Below the pieces are notes generated by a model that did not search any database, was not told the origin of the DNA, and worked only from the letters and a program-made list of their open reading frames with translations. From Actinomycetes bacterium (GTDB lineage Bacteria > Actinomycetota > Acidimicrobiia > Acidimicrobiales > RAAP-2), in assembly GCA_021799915.1 (NCBI GenBank), contig JAJYZN010000048.1:1-15669 (forward strand): a stretch of 15,669 nt of DNA, in the 5' to 3' direction. Position 1 is the stretch's first letter; every line of letters starts with the position of its first letter. Positions 14,529 through 15,669 of this stretch are shown one piece after another. The position numbers were made by a program, and so were the translations under genes.

Positions 14529-14568
14529 AGGGTAGTGGGTGGTCAGAAGACCTCCCGACATACTGACC
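14529..14568 (-). promoter_or_regulatory. Putative leaderless promoter with upstream inverted repeat
   Basis: On the minus strand TACCCT (complement of 14529-14534) ends 7 bases before GTG 14521, the same arrangement as TAGGGT before 1744. Upstream, GGTCAG (14541-14546) and CTGACC (14563-14568) form a 6-base inverted repeat with a 16-base loop. This could be an operator over the -35 region, or the weak terminator of the short-chain dehydrogenase gene. Confidence 0.4.
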
Positions 14569-14584
14569 CGGGTCCCGTCGTCGC

Positions 14585-15490
14585 TCAGACGCCCAGGCTC
14601 CCCTTGGCCGCCCGTTCGAACATCCGGTAGGGCAGTACCCGGCGGGCCAGGATCCCGACCCGCTCGTCCCACTTTCCGACCGAGACGTGGCGAGGAGGCC
14701 GCGGGTACTGCAGTACCCGCTCGACGACCCGGGCCACGGCCTCGGGTGCCACCCCGCCGGCCTCGTCGGCCTCCATCACGCCGACGGCCCGCCGAAGGGC
14801 AGTGCGGTAGGGCGCCGAGTCTCCGGGTGCTGGTGCGTCGGACCTTTCCCCACCGGACCTGCTCTCCTCGGAACCGCCCTCGGGGGACCAGCCGTCTGCG
14901 GGCACGGCATCGCCGACCGTCCGCCGGCGGGCCGTGAATTCCGTCCGCACGTTCCCCGGCTCCACCAAGGTCACGTGGATGCCGAATGGCGCCACTTCGT
15001 AGGCCAGGGCCTCGGCGAAGCCCTCCATGGCGAACTTGCTGGCGCTGTAAAAGGCCTGGAACGGAATGGCCACCACCCCACCGATTGAGCTCATGAGGAC
15101 GATCCGGCCCCCTCCCCGGGCGCGCATCGACGGCAACGCGGCCTGGACCAGGCGGACGGCGCCCCAGAAGTTGGTCTCCAGCTGGGCTCTGGCATCTTCG
15201 ATGGGCGTCAGCTCCACCGGCCCGGCCAGACCCCATCCGGCACACGCCACCACGACGTCGAGGTGGCCGTGGCGGGCCACGATGTCGGCCACCCCGTCGG
15301 CTACCGAGCCGTCCCGGTCGACATCCATCACCATCGGCGTCCACCCGCCTGTTCCGGGCGACGTCCCCCTCCGGCTGGCGCCGATCACCACTCGGCCCGG
15401 ACGCGTCAAGCGATCGGCACAGGCCAGGCCGATCCCCGCCGAGGCCCCCGTGACGAGAATCACCTGGTCCAAAGCGCCTCCCAGCGTCAT
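14585..15490 (-). CDS. Short-chain dehydrogenase/reductase (classical SDR)
   Basis: 301 residues from ATG 15490. Rossmann fold with TGASAGIG (14-21) for NAD(P) binding, Asp56/Asp58 after the third strand, Asn107 in NFWGAV, Ser134/Ser135, and Tyr148-Lys152 in FYSASKFAMEG: the full Asn-Ser-Tyr-Lys set. NNAG is changed to ACAG (82-85). EPGNVRTEF (177-185) is the usual substrate-loop entry. Residues ~196-224 form a Ser/Gly/Glu-rich insertion where relatives are short. The C-terminus (RVGILARRVLPYRMFERA) resembles SDRs that associate with membranes or lipids. Likely oxidises or reduces a hydroxy/keto group, possibly a lipid or 3-hydroxyacyl-CoA; substrate unknown. It precedes the membrane-protein gene by 63 bases on the same strand. 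No clear Shine-Dalgarno: GGGTGGAG is over 15 bases away. Confidence 0.9.
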   Translation of the reverse strand: MTLGGALDQVILVTGASAGIGLACADRLTRPGRVVIGASRRGTSPGTGGWTPMVMDVDRDGSVADGVADIVARHGHLDVVVACAGWGLAGPVELTPIEDARAQLETNFWGAVRLVQAALPSMRARGGGRIVLMSSIGGVVAIPFQAFYSASKFAMEGFAEALAYEVAPFGIHVTLVEPGNVRTEFTARRRTVGDAVPADGWSPEGGSEESRSGGERSDAPAPGDSAPYRTALRRAVGVMEADEAGGVAPEAVARVVERVLQYPRPPRHVSVGKWDERVGILARRVLPYRMFERAAKGSLGV

Positions 15491-15579
15491 TTGCGGCCCG
15501 CCCGGCGAAGCTCCACCCCAGCGTGCCTCAATCCCGGCTTGCTTCCATCGCCGACCACTGTCCCGGCAACGTCGAGGCC

Positions 15580-15585
15580 AAACTA
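15580..15585 (-). promoter_or_regulatory. Candidate -10 box for the short-chain dehydrogenase gene
   Basis: On the minus strand TAGTTT (complement of 15580-15585) fits TANNNT. It would give a 5' leader of roughly 80 bases before ATG 15490. No -35 is evident. The rest of 15491-15669 shows no supportable gene. Confidence 0.25.
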
Positions 15586-15646
15586 CCGCTCGCCGGGGGG
15601 TCGTGCCCTGCGAGCGTGGCGGTGGTGGCAGGGCGGTGCGGTCGGC

Positions 15647-15652
15647 TAACCT
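15647..15652 (+). promoter_or_regulatory. Candidate -10 box for a gene beyond the window
   Basis: TAACCT fits TANNNT and is followed by GTG at 15663 (10 bases later), at the very end of the sequence. It could be the leaderless start of a plus-strand gene divergent from the short-chain dehydrogenase. Too little sequence remains to test it. Confidence 0.25.
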
Positions 15653-15669
15653 TGTGGGCGCAGTGCCGG

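Noticed and set aside
14565..14574. Perfect 10-base palindrome GACCCGGGTC between the SDR and membrane-protein genes
   Set aside because: Short GC palindromes arise often by chance at this base composition; there is no T-run for a terminator and no second copy was noticed.

Overview
The window is a GC-rich stretch (visibly around 70% G+C) packed with bacterial acyl-CoA catabolism genes. GTG starts are common, the gene families are typical of lipid- and sterol-degrading Actinomycetota, and several genes seem to start directly after a TANNNT -10 box with no Shine-Dalgarno. I read it as the chromosome of a high-GC actinobacterium, possibly Acidimicrobiia-like; that taxonomic guess is inference. 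No rRNA, tRNA, CRISPR array, insertion sequence or phage gene was seen.

Left arm, plus strand, 1-8548. It starts inside a fused two-domain acyl-CoA dehydrogenase (ACAD) of the FadE34/ChsE3 layout (2-1723). Next come a small carboxymuconolactone-decarboxylase/AhpD-fold protein (1744-2268), a stand-alone alpha-type ACAD (2290-3546), an aldehyde dehydrogenase (3644-5158) and an AMP-forming acyl-CoA synthetase (5170-6687). A gap of about 265 bases holds an unusually AT-rich regulatory island. It is followed by a translationally coupled pair: a DUF35 Zn-ribbon/OB-fold protein (6954-7406) and an SCP2/Ltp-type thiolase-fold protein (7403-8548). That pair resembles the ChsH2(DUF35)-Ltp2 retro-aldolase that removes sterol side chains, and the usual thiolase histidines are replaced.

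Middle, minus strand, 12642-8538. A four-gene operon runs towards the left arm: alpha-type ACAD, a crotonase-fold protein lacking both canonical catalytic glutamates, a class III (CaiB/BaiF) CoA-transferase, and an MTA/SAH-nucleosidase-like protein. The last three are joined by GTGA and ATGA stop/start overlaps. The two arms meet tail to tail with an 11-base overlap.

Right part, 12716-15669. A beta-type ACAD (12716-13882, plus) diverges from the alpha-type ACAD across 73 bases, so the two probably form a heteromer matching the domain pair fused in the first gene. On the minus strand are a membrane-anchored protein of unknown function (14521-13952) and a short-chain dehydrogenase (15490-14585). 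The last bases carry a possible promoter for a gene beyond the window.

Together the set can activate an acid (ligase or CoA-transferase), dehydrogenate the CoA ester (ACADs), hydrate or otherwise process it (crotonase), cut it by retro-aldol chemistry (DUF35/thiolase) and oxidise the released aldehyde (ALDH). This fits beta-oxidation of a branched or steroid-like side chain. The substrate cannot be proven here: no sterol-ring genes and no recognisable KstR or KstR2 operator were seen.
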